A stretch of DNA of 47,882 bases from Chloroflexota bacterium (GCA_029559155.1 JAKQCM010000200.1:1-47882), one strand, 5' to 3'; shown: positions 33,265-41,397, numbered from the stretch's first letter. Numbers and translations are program-made. Notes: generated by a model from the sequence alone, not told the origin.

Positions 33265-34332
33265 ATGTTGCGCGATCTCTTCAATACCATCATTCGCGGC
33301 AGTCGCGGTGGTGCGTTCAAACCGTCGTTGGACGGCATGTTGAACCAAATGGATGCCCACCTGGATAAGATCCCCAACTTGATCACGCCGGCGCTGCGGT
33401 CGCGTCCGCGCACCCCGTTCGACGATAATACGGTTACGCCGGGCGAGATGGCGATGCTCAACCTGTCGCCGCGAAACAAGCTGCGCGCCCTACAGAAAGG
33501 GGCGCCGTTGTTTCGTAACATGACTCGCGGGGCGAAGCTGTATGACGACGAGTTTCGACCCAAAGACGACACCGCTTCTCCTGATCTCATCGCCGAATTC
33601 GAAGCCCTCGCCCATTTTTTAGGCGCTGTCGATATTGGCTATGTCGAAGTCCCACGCTACGCCATCTTTCAAGAAAAAGGAATTCCCGCCCCTTACGCCA
33701 TCGTCTTCACCGTCGAAATGCGGCGGGAGCCAATCGAAACTGCGCCCAGCTTCGCCTGCCAGCTAGAGGTGATGGATGGCTATAAGCGTATGGCCGACAT
33801 CAGCCTGCGGCTTAGCTTCTGGCTGCGCGACCACGGCTATGCGGCCTATCCGGGCATGGCGCTCGGCGGCGTCACCGATTACCCCCATTTGGCGGAGTTG
33901 GCCGGATTGGGCGCTATCGGCTATCACGGCCTGCTGATTACACCGGGCGAAGGGGCGCGCGTGCGCATCAACACCATCTACACCAACATCAGCAATCTGC
34001 CGACGCTGGCGGCAACGGGTCGAGAAAATGAGCATCTCTGGGTGCGCGATTTCTGCGCCATGTGCCACAAATGCATCCGCCAATGTCCGGTGGACGCCAT
34101 TTTCGACACGCCGCAGCCGCGCGGTGACGGCGGTATGCAGACCATTGACCATGCCGCCTGCCGCGGCTATTTCCACCGCAACAACGGCTGCGCCGTCTGT
34201 CTGGCGGTCTGCCCGTTCAGCCACGCCGGCTACGACAAGGTACACGGCCGTTTCAAGGGCAATCCCGACGCGCCACAGTTCCGTATCCCGCTGCCGGTGG
34301 TTGACGCAGCGACCGACTTCGCATCCGTTTAA
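33265..34332 (+). CDS. RdhA/QueG-like 4Fe-4S double-cluster protein
   Basis: A 355-residue cytoplasmic protein. The C-terminal part has two ferredoxin-type motifs, CAMCHKCIRQCPVDA and CAVCLAVCPFSHA, plus CRGYFHRNNG between them. Ahead of these, HLAELAGLGAIGYHGLLITP and RVRINTIYTN match the cobalamin-dependent RdhA/QueG fold. No twin-arginine signal is present, so a respiratory dehalogenase is unlikely. The first 100 residues (MLRDLFNTIIRGSRGGAFKP) are not shared with QueG. AGGAGG lies just before the ATG. The adjacent TetR gene and operators suggest induction by a small molecule, perhaps the substrate. The exact reaction is unknown. Confidence 0.82.
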   Translation: MLRDLFNTIIRGSRGGAFKPSLDGMLNQMDAHLDKIPNLITPALRSRPRTPFDDNTVTPGEMAMLNLSPRNKLRALQKGAPLFRNMTRGAKLYDDEFRPKDDTASPDLIAEFEALAHFLGAVDIGYVEVPRYAIFQEKGIPAPYAIVFTVEMRREPIETAPSFACQLEVMDGYKRMADISLRLSFWLRDHGYAAYPGMALGGVTDYPHLAELAGLGAIGYHGLLITPGEGARVRINTIYTNISNLPTLAATGRENEHLWVRDFCAMCHKCIRQCPVDAIFDTPQPRGDGGMQTIDHAACRGYFHRNNGCAVCLAVCPFSHAGYDKVHGRFKGNPDAPQFRIPLPVVDAATDFASV

Positions 34333-34381
34333 GCGATCACTGTGCTGAAGAACTCAACTTACTCTAAATGAACTTATCCTC

Positions 34382-34387
34382 TATAAT
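34382..34387 (+). promoter_or_regulatory. -10 element TATAAT placed for leaderless transcription
   Basis: TATAAT ends 6 bp before the ATG at 34394, as in the paralogous gene at 29949, with no Shine-Dalgarno between. A possible weak -35 TTACTC lies 17 bp upstream (34359-34364). Confidence 0.62.
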
Positions 34388-34393
34388 GGCCCC

Positions 34394-37171
34394 ATGTCCG
34401 GCGACTTGTTACAAACGAAATTGTATCTGCCCAGGTTACGGCCGTCTCTCGTCCCCCGCCCCCGCCTCATCGAAACCCTCAACCAGGGGCTGACCGGCAA
34501 GCTAACGCTCATCTCGGCTCCCGCCGGTTTCGGCAAAACAACGCTGATCAGCAGTTGGATACACCATTTACAATTGACGATTGACGATTTACGATTAGAC
34601 GCTGCACAAAGAGTCACAATCGCCAAGCCAAAATCCACAATCGTCAATCGAATCGCCTGGCTGTCGCTGGACGAAAACGACAGCGAGTTGGCCCCTTTCC
34701 TCGCCTACATTATTGCCGCTTTGCAGCGCGTTGAACCGCACATTGGCGCATCGGCGCGGCCGCTGCTGCAAGCGTCGCCCTTGCCGGTGACCCGTGTCTT
34801 GACAACCCTGCTCAATGACATTGCCCAACAGCCGGAGCCGCTCATGCTGGTGTTGGATGATTACCATGCTGTCGATTCGCAACCGGTTGACGAAGCGATG
34901 ACGTTCTTGCTGGATAATTTACCGCGGCAGCTGCATCTGGTAATTACATCGCGGGAAGACCCCAACCTGCCGCTGGCGCGGCTGCGCGTGCGCGGCTTGC
35001 TGACGGAGCTGCGGGCGGCTGATTTGCGCTTTACGGTGGCGGAAACGGCCGTTTTCCTGCAAAACGTCATGGGACTGAACCTGACCGAGGACCAAATCGC
35101 CGTCCTGGAAACGCGCACCGAAGGCTGGATTGCCGGGCTGCAAATGGCCGCTCTTTCCATGCGCGGGCAGGAAGATGTGTCTGGTTTCATCCAATCCTTC
35201 ACCGGCAGCCATCGCTTTGTGCTGGATTACCTGCTGGAAGAGGTGCTGCATCGGCAGACGGATGAGGTGCAGGAATTTTTGTTGAAAACGGCCGTTCTCA
35301 ACCGCTTGTGTGGCCCACTTTGTGATGCGGTGGTAGGGAGATTAGAGATCGGAGATTGGTTGCCGGGAGACGATAATAATCTCCAATCCCCAGTCTCCAA
35401 TCTCCAAAGCCAGGCGGTTCTGGAATCATTGGATCGCGCTAACCTGTTCCTTGTGCCGCTGGACAATGAGCGGCGCTGGTACCGCTACCACCATCTCTTT
35501 GCCGAGTTGTTGCAGCAGCGCTTGCAGCAAAATCCCCCCCTTACATCCCCCTCATTGGGGGGGAAACAGGGGGGGATAGCTGACCTGCACATTCGGGCCA
35601 GCGTATGGTATGAAGACAATGGCCTGGAGATCGATGCTTTTCACCATGCCGCCGCTGCCAATGATATGGAGCGCACCGAACGCCTCATTGAAGGCAATGG
35701 CATCCCCTTGCACTTTCGCGGCGCGGGTCTCCCTGTGCTGCATTGGCTGGCATCGTTGCCCACAACATTACTCGACGCCAGCCCTTCGCTGTGGGTAACC
35801 TATGCCTCGGCGTTATTTTTTGTGGGCCAACACACCGCTGTAGAACAGAAATTGCAGGCGGCTGAAGCTGCCATGCAAAGCACAAAACCAGACGAAAAAA
35901 CGCAAGACTTGGACGGCCGTATTGCTGCCATTCGCGCCACGTTGGCTATCATCCAGCAGGATGTGGACGCCATTATGCGCCAATCAAGCCGGGCGCTGGC
36001 GAATCTACACCCCGACAATCTGCTTTTCCGTACTGCATCTCTTTGGACGCAAGGGTATGCTTATTATTTACAGGGAGACCGGGCGGCAGCCAGCCAAGCT
36101 TACGCCGACGTCATCGCTATCAGTCACTCGTTTGCGGATTCCATCTACGCCATCGCGGCGGCCATTAGTCTTGGTCAATTGCAGGAAGCAGATAACAAAC
36201 TGGTGTTGGCGGCAAAAACCTATGAACGGGTTCTGCAAGTGGCGGGCGATCCGCCGCAGTTGATTGCCTGTGAAGCGTTTCTTGGTCTGGCCCGCATCCA
36301 TTACCAATGGAACGATCTGGATACCGCGCAAGAATGCGGGCAGCAATGTGCGCAACTGACGCAGCAGATAGAAAGTATCGACACCTTCGCCTCGTATGGC
36401 GTGTTTCTGGCCCGCCTGAAGCTGGCTCAGGGAGATGTTTCTGGCGCGATGGCTGCTTTGGCTGAAGCTGAAGCGTTCGCCCGCCAACATAATTTCCTCT
36501 TTAGGCTGCCTGATGTTGCTGCCGCGCAAGTGCTTGCCTTGCTGCGGCAGGGCAAGCTGACCGCGGCGGCGCAGCTGGCCGAGAAACACGACCTCCCCAT
36601 CAGTCGGGCGCGCGTCTGCCTGGCCCAGGGTGACACATGCGGCGCGTTGGCGCTGCTGGACCCGTTACGCCAGCAGATGGCGGCCAAAGGGTGGCACGAT
36701 GAACGACTCCAGATCATGATTTTGCAGGCGCTGGTTTTGCGGGCGCAGGGGGAAACGGATACGGCCGTACACCTGCTGGGTGAGGCGTTGGCATTGGCAG
36801 AACCGGGCGGTTTCATCCGCATCTTTGTGGATGAAGGGGCACCGATGGCGCAGCTGTTGGCGGAAACGGCCGTTCGCCAAATGATGCCAGACTATTGTGG
36901 CCAGCTGTTGGCTGTATTTAAAGCGGAAGGGCAGCAGATCGCACATGACCCGGAGCCATCACCTGCCCAATCCCTCATCGATCCCCTCACCCAACGTGAG
37001 CTGGAAATTTTGACCCTCATCGCCGCCGGACTCAAAAACAAAGAGATTGCCGAACAGTTGGTTATTAGCCTGAATACGGTCCTCTATCACATCAAAAATA
37101 TCTACAGCAAACTTGGCGTCAACAAGCGCACCCTCGCTATCGCCAAAGCAAAAGAACTGAACCTCATTTAG
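34394..37171 (+). CDS. MalT-like LuxR-family ATP-dependent transcriptional regulator 2
   Basis: A 925-residue paralogue of the regulator at 29949. Walker A is APAGFGKT at residues 42-49; LMLVLDDYHAVDSQPVDEAM, RTEGWIAGLQMAALSMRG and RWYRYHHLFAELLQQRLQ are shared. The LuxR helix-turn-helix at the end is LTQRELEILTLIAAGLKNKE. It is 50 residues longer, mostly because of in-frame insertions: about residues 57-87 (DNA 34565-34655) and about 314-339 (DNA 35335-35410), both repeat-derived. A third, C/G-tract palindrome lies near residues 380-395. It follows the Fe-S gene by 61 bp but has its own -10 box. Confidence 0.93.
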   Translation: MSGDLLQTKLYLPRLRPSLVPRPRLIETLNQGLTGKLTLISAPAGFGKTTLISSWIHHLQLTIDDLRLDAAQRVTIAKPKSTIVNRIAWLSLDENDSELAPFLAYIIAALQRVEPHIGASARPLLQASPLPVTRVLTTLLNDIAQQPEPLMLVLDDYHAVDSQPVDEAMTFLLDNLPRQLHLVITSREDPNLPLARLRVRGLLTELRAADLRFTVAETAVFLQNVMGLNLTEDQIAVLETRTEGWIAGLQMAALSMRGQEDVSGFIQSFTGSHRFVLDYLLEEVLHRQTDEVQEFLLKTAVLNRLCGPLCDAVVGRLEIGDWLPGDDNNLQSPVSNLQSQAVLESLDRANLFLVPLDNERRWYRYHHLFAELLQQRLQQNPPLTSPSLGGKQGGIADLHIRASVWYEDNGLEIDAFHHAAAANDMERTERLIEGNGIPLHFRGAGLPVLHWLASLPTTLLDASPSLWVTYASALFFVGQHTAVEQKLQAAEAAMQSTKPDEKTQDLDGRIAAIRATLAIIQQDVDAIMRQSSRALANLHPDNLLFRTASLWTQGYAYYLQGDRAAASQAYADVIAISHSFADSIYAIAAAISLGQLQEADNKLVLAAKTYERVLQVAGDPPQLIACEAFLGLARIHYQWNDLDTAQECGQQCAQLTQQIESIDTFASYGVFLARLKLAQGDVSGAMAALAEAEAFARQHNFLFRLPDVAAAQVLALLRQGKLTAAAQLAEKHDLPISRARVCLAQGDTCGALALLDPLRQQMAAKGWHDERLQIMILQALVLRAQGETDTAVHLLGEALALAEPGGFIRIFVDEGAPMAQLLAETAVRQMMPDYCGQLLAVFKAEGQQIAHDPEPSPAQSLIDPLTQRELEILTLIAAGLKNKEIAEQLVISLNTVLYHIKNIYSKLGVNKRTLAIAKAKELNLI
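34578..34650. repeat. In-frame repeat insertion 1 in MalT-like gene 2
   Basis: Inverted ends CGATTGACGATT (34578-34589) and AATCGTCAATCG (34639-34650), 12 bp each, flank a segment absent from the paralogue, which goes directly from the Walker A helix to AWLSLDENDGD. It is read as LQLTIDDLRLDAAQRVTIAK followed by PKSTIVNRI. The AT-rich GATTGACGATTTACGATT style differs sharply from the GC-rich gene around it. Confidence 0.8.
35337..35405. repeat. In-frame repeat insertion 2 in MalT-like gene 2
   Basis: GGAGATTGG at 35351-35359 and its complement CCAATCTCC at 35397-35405 flank a short segment, with further GGAGATT/CCAATC copies around them. The segment is read as GRLEIGDWLPGDDNNLQSPV and on. 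The paralogue has only TGGSNGQE at this place. Confidence 0.78.
35532..35577. repeat. In-frame C/G-tract palindrome in MalT-like gene 2
   Basis: Inverted ends ATCCCCCCC (35532-35540) and GGGGGGGAT (35569-35577), with an inner CCCCCTCATTGGGGGGG pair, are translated as part of the linker NPPLTSPSLGGKQGG. It is at the position equivalent to the palindrome at 30960-30996 in the paralogue. Confidence 0.75.
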
Positions 37172-37306
37172 ATTCCCCACAGTTTTTTCACCCCAAACCA
37201 CACGATTTATCACAAAACCTACAGTTTCCTGTGGCAACATGTCGCGCCGCTTGCCCTATCCTAGGAACATGACAAACGAACACCCCAAACAAAAGGAGCG
37301 TGACAA

Positions 37307-38290
37307 ATGAAAGCGATTGTTTACACAAAATATGGATCACCCGATGTGCTGCAATTCAAAGAAGTGGAACGGCCGTCACCCCAAGATGATGAACTCCTGA
37401 TCAAAATTCACGCGGCCGCCATCACGGCCGGCGACGTGATTGTCTTGAAAGGCGAGCCGTTCGTAACCCGCTTGGCAACCGGGCTGCTGGAACCAAAGAA
37501 CGCGATTCCCGGCAAAGAGATGGCGGGGCAGGTGGTCGCCGTTGGCCAAAACATCACCCAGTTTCGACCTGGGGACGAGGTGTTCGGCGACCTGTCGGTG
37601 GCCAGCTGGGGCGCGTTGGCGGAATATGTCGCTGTTCCCGAATGCGCCGTCGCCTTGAAGCCGGCCAATTTGACCTTCGCGGAAGCCGCCGCCGTGCCGG
37701 AATCGGCCGTTGTTGCCCTGCAGGGATTGCGGGACAAAGGCAAGATTCAGCCGGGGCAGAAGGTGTTGATTAATGGGGCCTCTGGTGGCGTTGGTTTGTA
37801 TGCGGTGCAGATTGCGAAGGCGTTTGGGGCAGAGGTAACGGCCGTTTGCAGCACCCGCAACATGGGGTTGGTACGCTCGCTGGGAGCCGATCACGTCATT
37901 GATTACACCCAGGAAGATTTCACCCAAAACGGCCAGCAGTACGACCTCATTTTGGCCGTCAACGGCTATCACCCCATTGCGGATTACCGCCGGGCGTTAA
38001 GCTCCGAAGGCATTTATGTTGCCACCGGCGGCTCCATGAAGCAATCCCTCCAGGCGACCATGATCGGCCCGTTCATCTCCATGACCGGACGCCAGAAAAT
38101 GGGCGGCATGTTGGTCAAGCCAAACAAAAACGATCTCGTTTTTATCAAAGAACTGATTGAATCTGGCAAAGTTAAACCTGTGATTGACAGACAGTACCCG
38201 TTAAGCGAAGTCGCAGACGCTTTTCGCTATATGGGAGAAGGACACGCCCAGGGGAAAGTGGTTATCACCGTGGAGGAAAACAGCCAATGA
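37307..38290 (+). CDS. Zinc-independent MDR-family NAD(P)-dependent oxidoreductase 1
   Basis: A 327-residue medium-chain dehydrogenase/reductase of the quinone oxidoreductase group. An N-terminal GroES-like domain (MKAIVYTKYGSPDVLQFKEV; PGKEMAGQVVAVGQN) is followed by a Rossmann domain with INGASGGVGLYAVQIAKAFG, the NADPH-type motif. The catalytic zinc ligands of alcohol dehydrogenase are absent. AAAGGAG precedes the ATG. The stop overlaps the next, broken, membrane gene (ATGA). Two paralogues lie at 42598 and 43866. The substrate is probably a quinone or reactive enone/carbonyl, judged from the family only. Confidence 0.92.
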   Translation: MKAIVYTKYGSPDVLQFKEVERPSPQDDELLIKIHAAAITAGDVIVLKGEPFVTRLATGLLEPKNAIPGKEMAGQVVAVGQNITQFRPGDEVFGDLSVASWGALAEYVAVPECAVALKPANLTFAEAAAVPESAVVALQGLRDKGKIQPGQKVLINGASGGVGLYAVQIAKAFGAEVTAVCSTRNMGLVRSLGADHVIDYTQEDFTQNGQQYDLILAVNGYHPIADYRRALSSEGIYVATGGSMKQSLQATMIGPFISMTGRQKMGGMLVKPNKNDLVFIKELIESGKVKPVIDRQYPLSEVADAFRYMGEGHAQGKVVITVEENSQ

Positions 38291-38733
38291 CCAACGGGGA
38301 TTTCTTAACCGTACGCTGGAACAACTTGCTTTCGCTAGGCGTGGGATTTCCCACCCTGATCTATATCGTCGTCGCATTTTCCACCTCGATTTGGTTAGGC
38401 AGAGGCGGCTTGATCGGACTTTCGATTTTCGGGGCGCTTTTCTGACTGGTCATCGAATTTCATACAGCCATGCGGTTCGCGTGGCTTCGGAAAAATAGTT
38501 CCAACACGGTTTTAGTCAAACAGGCATTCACACACCCACTGTCACTGATCAGACAAGCTTATAACATCACATTCTGGGTGTTCTTGCTGCCTTTTTTTAC
38601 GACGATGGCCTACAGCACAGGCTTTCTCACCTTTACCGTCGTCATCTTTATCAGGCTGGCGCTCAATTTGTATACGAACAACTTCCTCAATCTCACCCCT
38701 GCGCAGCACGAACGTTATCCGTTCCGCATTTGA
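38287..38733 (+). pseudogene. Small multi-pass membrane protein interrupted by one TGA
   Basis: An ATG at 38287 overlaps the stop of the MDR gene. The frame reads MTNGDFLTVRWNNLLSLGVG and two hydrophobic stretches to GLIGLSIFGALF, then TGA at 38443-38445. The same frame continues with no other stop for 95 more codons (LVIEFHTAMRFAWLRKN; ITFWVFLLPFFTTMAYSTGF) to 38733. Replacing the TGA by TGG (Trp) would give a 148-residue protein with about four membrane segments. No family is recognised. A recent nonsense mutation, a base error, or TGA readthrough are the options. Confidence 0.75.
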
Positions 38734-38805
38734 ATCGTATCAGGGAAAAAATATTGAAGAGGGAGTATGAGCCCACATCCTGCCACCCCATAAATCACCA
38801 CGTCA

Positions 38806-38823
38806 ATCACCAGATGTGGTGAT
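38806..38823. repeat. Short inverted repeat (ATCACCA-GATG-TGGTGAT)
   Basis: A perfect 7-bp inverted repeat with a 4-bp spacer, in the 185-bp gap after the broken membrane gene. The size and form suit an operator, but no regulator can be named. Confidence 0.5.
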
Positions 38824-38873
38824 GACCTTTCACCACATTCACGAGTATCCTCCAGGCAATGAAAACAAGACAG

Positions 38874-38897
38874 GGATGTGGCCGCAAAGCCACATCC
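38874..38897 (+). promoter_or_regulatory. Hairpin just upstream of a small-protein gene
   Basis: GGATGTGGC and GCCACATCC pair perfectly around a 6-nt loop. The hairpin ends 21 nt before the ATG at 38919, close enough to influence translation start. No terminator T-run follows. Confidence 0.55.
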
Positions 38898-38918
38898 ACA
38901 GGAAAAGTGAGACAGCGC

Positions 38919-39158
38919 ATGAAAACCAACCATCCCCAACCAGAAATTTTTGAGATTCGCCTCCAGGGACATCTGGGGGAAGAGTGGGCAAGCTGGTTTG
39001 AAGGCATGGCCATCACCCTGACAGAAGACGGCGACACCGTCCTCACCGGTCCCGTCGCTGACCAGGCTGCCCTGCACGGGCTGCTGAAAAAGGTGCGCGA
39101 CTTAGGTCTTCCGCTGCGCTCGCTCCACTGCCTTCCATCCAACCGGACGACCCGTTAA
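38919..39158 (+). CDS. Conserved small hypothetical protein
   Basis: A 79-residue soluble protein: IFEIRLQGHLGEEWASWFEG, MAITLTEDGDTVLTGPVADQ and ALHGLLKKVRDLGLPLRSL. This pattern (E-I-x-x-x-G-x-L, W-x-x-W-F-x-G, DQAALHGLL-x-KVRDLGLPL) is one that I recall as recurring in small uncharacterised proteins of Chloroflexota and actinobacteria. The ATG at 38919 is chosen over an upstream one at 38859 because the conserved part begins there. Its function is unknown. It precedes the DUF4386 gene by 52 bp and may be co-transcribed with it. Confidence 0.85.
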   Translation: MKTNHPQPEIFEIRLQGHLGEEWASWFEGMAITLTEDGDTVLTGPVADQAALHGLLKKVRDLGLPLRSLHCLPSNRTTR

Positions 39159-39210
39159 GCAGCTTCCTGAAGTTTTTTTAACAGCCATTTAAATCCAAGG
39201 AGAATCTGAA

Positions 39211-39966
39211 ATGACAACCCGTGTTCGTGAAATGTCCCCGTCCGCTTATGCGCGCATCGCTGGTGTTTTGTATCTGATTATCACCGTCGCCGCTATTTTT
39301 GCCCATATGGTTATTCCCGGACAGCTGATTGTGCCTGGGGATGCGGCGGCAACGGCCGTTAACATCACCACCTCCGAATCCCTGTTTCGCTTTGGCCTGG
39401 TCGGCCTGGAACTGATTGTGCTGTTGAGCGAAATTGTGCTTTCTGTGGTACTGTATGTTCTGCTCAAGCCGGTAAACAAGACGCTGTCGCTGTTAGCGGC
39501 CGTTTCCCGGCTGGCCATGACCATCATCCATGGCCTCAACCTGCTCAACTACTACTTCGTCTTGCAGCTGCTGAACGGCGCTGATTTCCTGACCGCCTTT
39601 AGCCCGGAACAGGTCAACGCGCTGGTAACGCTGTTCCTCGACGCCCACAGCATTGGCTTCACGATAGGCATCGCCTTCCTGGTTCCCCACGTCCTGATTT
39701 TGGGCTACCTGATCTACAAATCTGGTTATTTCCCCAAAGTGCTGGGTTTCCTGTTCATCGCCGCCGGGATTGGCTACCTGTTGGACGCCTTTGGGTTGCT
39801 GCTGGTCCCCAGCTACACCACAACCCCCGGCTTGATTGCCATGGTCATCGCCGCTGCCGAAATTGCCTTTCCCATCTGGCTGCTGGTTAAGGGTGTGAAT
39901 ATGGCCGGCTGGCAGCAGAAAACGATGGAAGTTGGTTCAACACGGCCGTTGCCCCAAAGCTTATAA
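39211..39966 (+). CDS. DUF4386-family membrane protein
   Basis: A 251-residue protein with about six membrane helices. The N-terminal YARIAGVLYLIITVAAIFA and VLLSEIVLSVVLYVLLKPVN match the DUF4386 family, in which the G-x-x-Y-L-x-I-x-x first helix and the L-Y-x-L-L-K-P-V-N loop recur. A later helix includes FLFIAAGIGYLLDAFGLL. AAGGAG lies before the ATG. The family function is unknown; members often lie near hydrolase or stress genes. Confidence 0.85.
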   Translation: MTTRVREMSPSAYARIAGVLYLIITVAAIFAHMVIPGQLIVPGDAAATAVNITTSESLFRFGLVGLELIVLLSEIVLSVVLYVLLKPVNKTLSLLAAVSRLAMTIIHGLNLLNYYFVLQLLNGADFLTAFSPEQVNALVTLFLDAHSIGFTIGIAFLVPHVLILGYLIYKSGYFPKVLGFLFIAAGIGYLLDAFGLLLVPSYTTTPGLIAMVIAAAEIAFPIWLLVKGVNMAGWQQKTMEVGSTRPLPQSL

Positions 39967-39987
39967 CCGCTGACTTTTAACGCTACC

Positions 39988-40020
39988 AGATTGGTCCAAT
40001 CTTGAAGATTGGACCAATCT
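39988..40020. repeat. Inverted-repeat element, copy 2 (AGATTGGTCCAATCT type)
   Basis: A perfect 15-bp stem, AGATTGGTCCAATCT paired with AGATTGGACCAATCT, around loop TGA. It has the same arms as the element at 29857-29887, while the loop differs (CTA there). It lies between the DUF4386 gene and the lipoprotein hydrolase gene. Confidence 0.85.
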
Positions 40021-40047
40021 ATACCCCAAAAATGAAAGGGAAATCTC

Positions 40048-41262
40048 ATGATTAAACAACTGATACTGGCCTTGACTTTGATGATTTTAATGATTGGCTG
40101 CACCACTCCCGCCCAGAATGACCCGCAGGCGGCGCCGCCGGAAGTCGTTGTGGAGACACAACCAGAAATAGACGACACAACCACCCAAGACGACCCACAG
40201 GCGTTCCCGCCAGAGGTCTTGGCGGAGATACAAACGGAAATGGACGGCCTGACCGCCGGTGAACTCCCGCCCGGCATGATCGTGTGGATCGACGCGCCGG
40301 CTTACCAATTCGCCGGGGCCAGTGGTTCCGCCGACCTCGCGAACGACACGCCCATGCCGGCGGAAGGCGCGTTCCGCATTGGCAGCATCACCAAGATGTT
40401 CACTGCGGCGGTGATTATGCAACTGGCGGAGGAGGGTGTGTTATCCCTGGACGATCCGCTGGCGCAGTGGCTGCCGGAAGTCGCCGATCAACTGCCCTAT
40501 GGCGACCAGATCACCCTGCGCCACCTCCTGACGCACACCTCCGGTCTGTTCAACGTGGTTGAACACGAGGCTTATTACACTGATATTTTCACGGAGATGA
40601 TTGTTGATGAGGCTACCGGGAACGTCACATTAGCCTGCGTCCAGCGGGACCCCCACGATACGCTCGCTCGCTACGTCTATGGCAAAGATGCCCAATTTGC
40701 GCCGGGGGCGCGATGGAGCTACAGCAACACCAACTACACGCTGCTCGGCATGGTCATTGAAGCGGCGGCGGAAATGCCGCTCGCCGAAGCGTATCGTACG
40801 CACATTTATGAACCCCTGGGCATGACATCAACCTTCCTGGATTGCTACGAAGAACCGGTGACGGATGTGGTACACGGTTATACCGGCGTTGGGGACGCCA
40901 TGGCCGATGTCACGGAACTGCACGAATCCATCGGCTGGGCGGCGGGCGGGCTGGTTTCCACCGCAGCAGACCTGACTACCTTTGCCCGCGGGTTGTTCGG
41001 TGAGGCGTTGTTTGACAATCCGGAAACGCTGGCCGCCATGACCACGCCTGCTCCCGGCAGCTCCTACGGTCTGGGCGTCATGCTCCAGGGAGACTACATG
41101 GGGCATGCAGGTTATATTGCCGGTTTTCGTTCGGCGCTCAATTATGCGCCTGAGTCCGATACTGTTGTGGTGATGCTCTACAACCACGATGCGGCCGATC
41201 CCGAACAGAATTTGGCGGATTTGCTGAACCCGGCGCTGCCGCTGCTGCAAGTGGCGGAGTAA
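40048..41262 (+). CDS. Lipoprotein serine hydrolase of the beta-lactamase (class C/D-Ala-D-Ala carboxypeptidase) family
   Basis: A 404-residue exported enzyme. A signal peptide ends in the lipobox LMIGC, so Cys18 should be lipidated and the protein tethered outside the membrane. An acidic linker with two copies of a DPQAxPPE motif leads to the hydrolase domain. It has S113-I-T-K116 (IGSITKMF), the Tyr motif YSNTNY and a late HAGYIAGF (in place of KTG). Such proteins act as esterases, peptidases or beta-lactamases; the precise substrate is unknown. AAAGGGA precedes the ATG. Confidence 0.9.
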   Translation: MIKQLILALTLMILMIGCTTPAQNDPQAAPPEVVVETQPEIDDTTTQDDPQAFPPEVLAEIQTEMDGLTAGELPPGMIVWIDAPAYQFAGASGSADLANDTPMPAEGAFRIGSITKMFTAAVIMQLAEEGVLSLDDPLAQWLPEVADQLPYGDQITLRHLLTHTSGLFNVVEHEAYYTDIFTEMIVDEATGNVTLACVQRDPHDTLARYVYGKDAQFAPGARWSYSNTNYTLLGMVIEAAAEMPLAEAYRTHIYEPLGMTSTFLDCYEEPVTDVVHGYTGVGDAMADVTELHESIGWAAGGLVSTAADLTTFARGLFGEALFDNPETLAAMTTPAPGSSYGLGVMLQGDYMGHAGYIAGFRSALNYAPESDTVVVMLYNHDAADPEQNLADLLNPALPLLQVAE

Positions 41263-41282
41263 GCAGCCCGAAATAGTAACCA

Positions 41283-41331
41283 GGGCGTGTAGGCTTTAGC
41301 CGACACAGTTGCGGCTAAAGCCTACACGCCC
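41283..41331. repeat. Perfect 20-bp inverted repeat between the two hydrolase genes
   Basis: Arms GGGCGTGTAGGCTTTAGCCG (41283-41302) and its exact complement (41312-41331) enclose 9 bp. It starts 21 bp after the first hydrolase stop. There is no T-run on either side, so it may be a dispersed palindromic element or a strong RNA hairpin rather than a classical terminator. Confidence 0.8.
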
Positions 41332-41397
41332 ATCCATCTTTTACGGTTAACCCCACGGGTTTCCGAAAAGTCAAAGATAGTGAGGAGTAAAACAGTC

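Noticed and set aside
33150-33590. N-terminal extension of the TetR gene to 33590
   Set aside because: It runs back through both operators and the start of the divergent Fe-S gene; the DNA-binding domain begins at the ATG at 33149.
41283-41331. Rho-independent terminator call
   Set aside because: The stem is perfect but neither side has a T-run, so it is listed as an inverted repeat instead.
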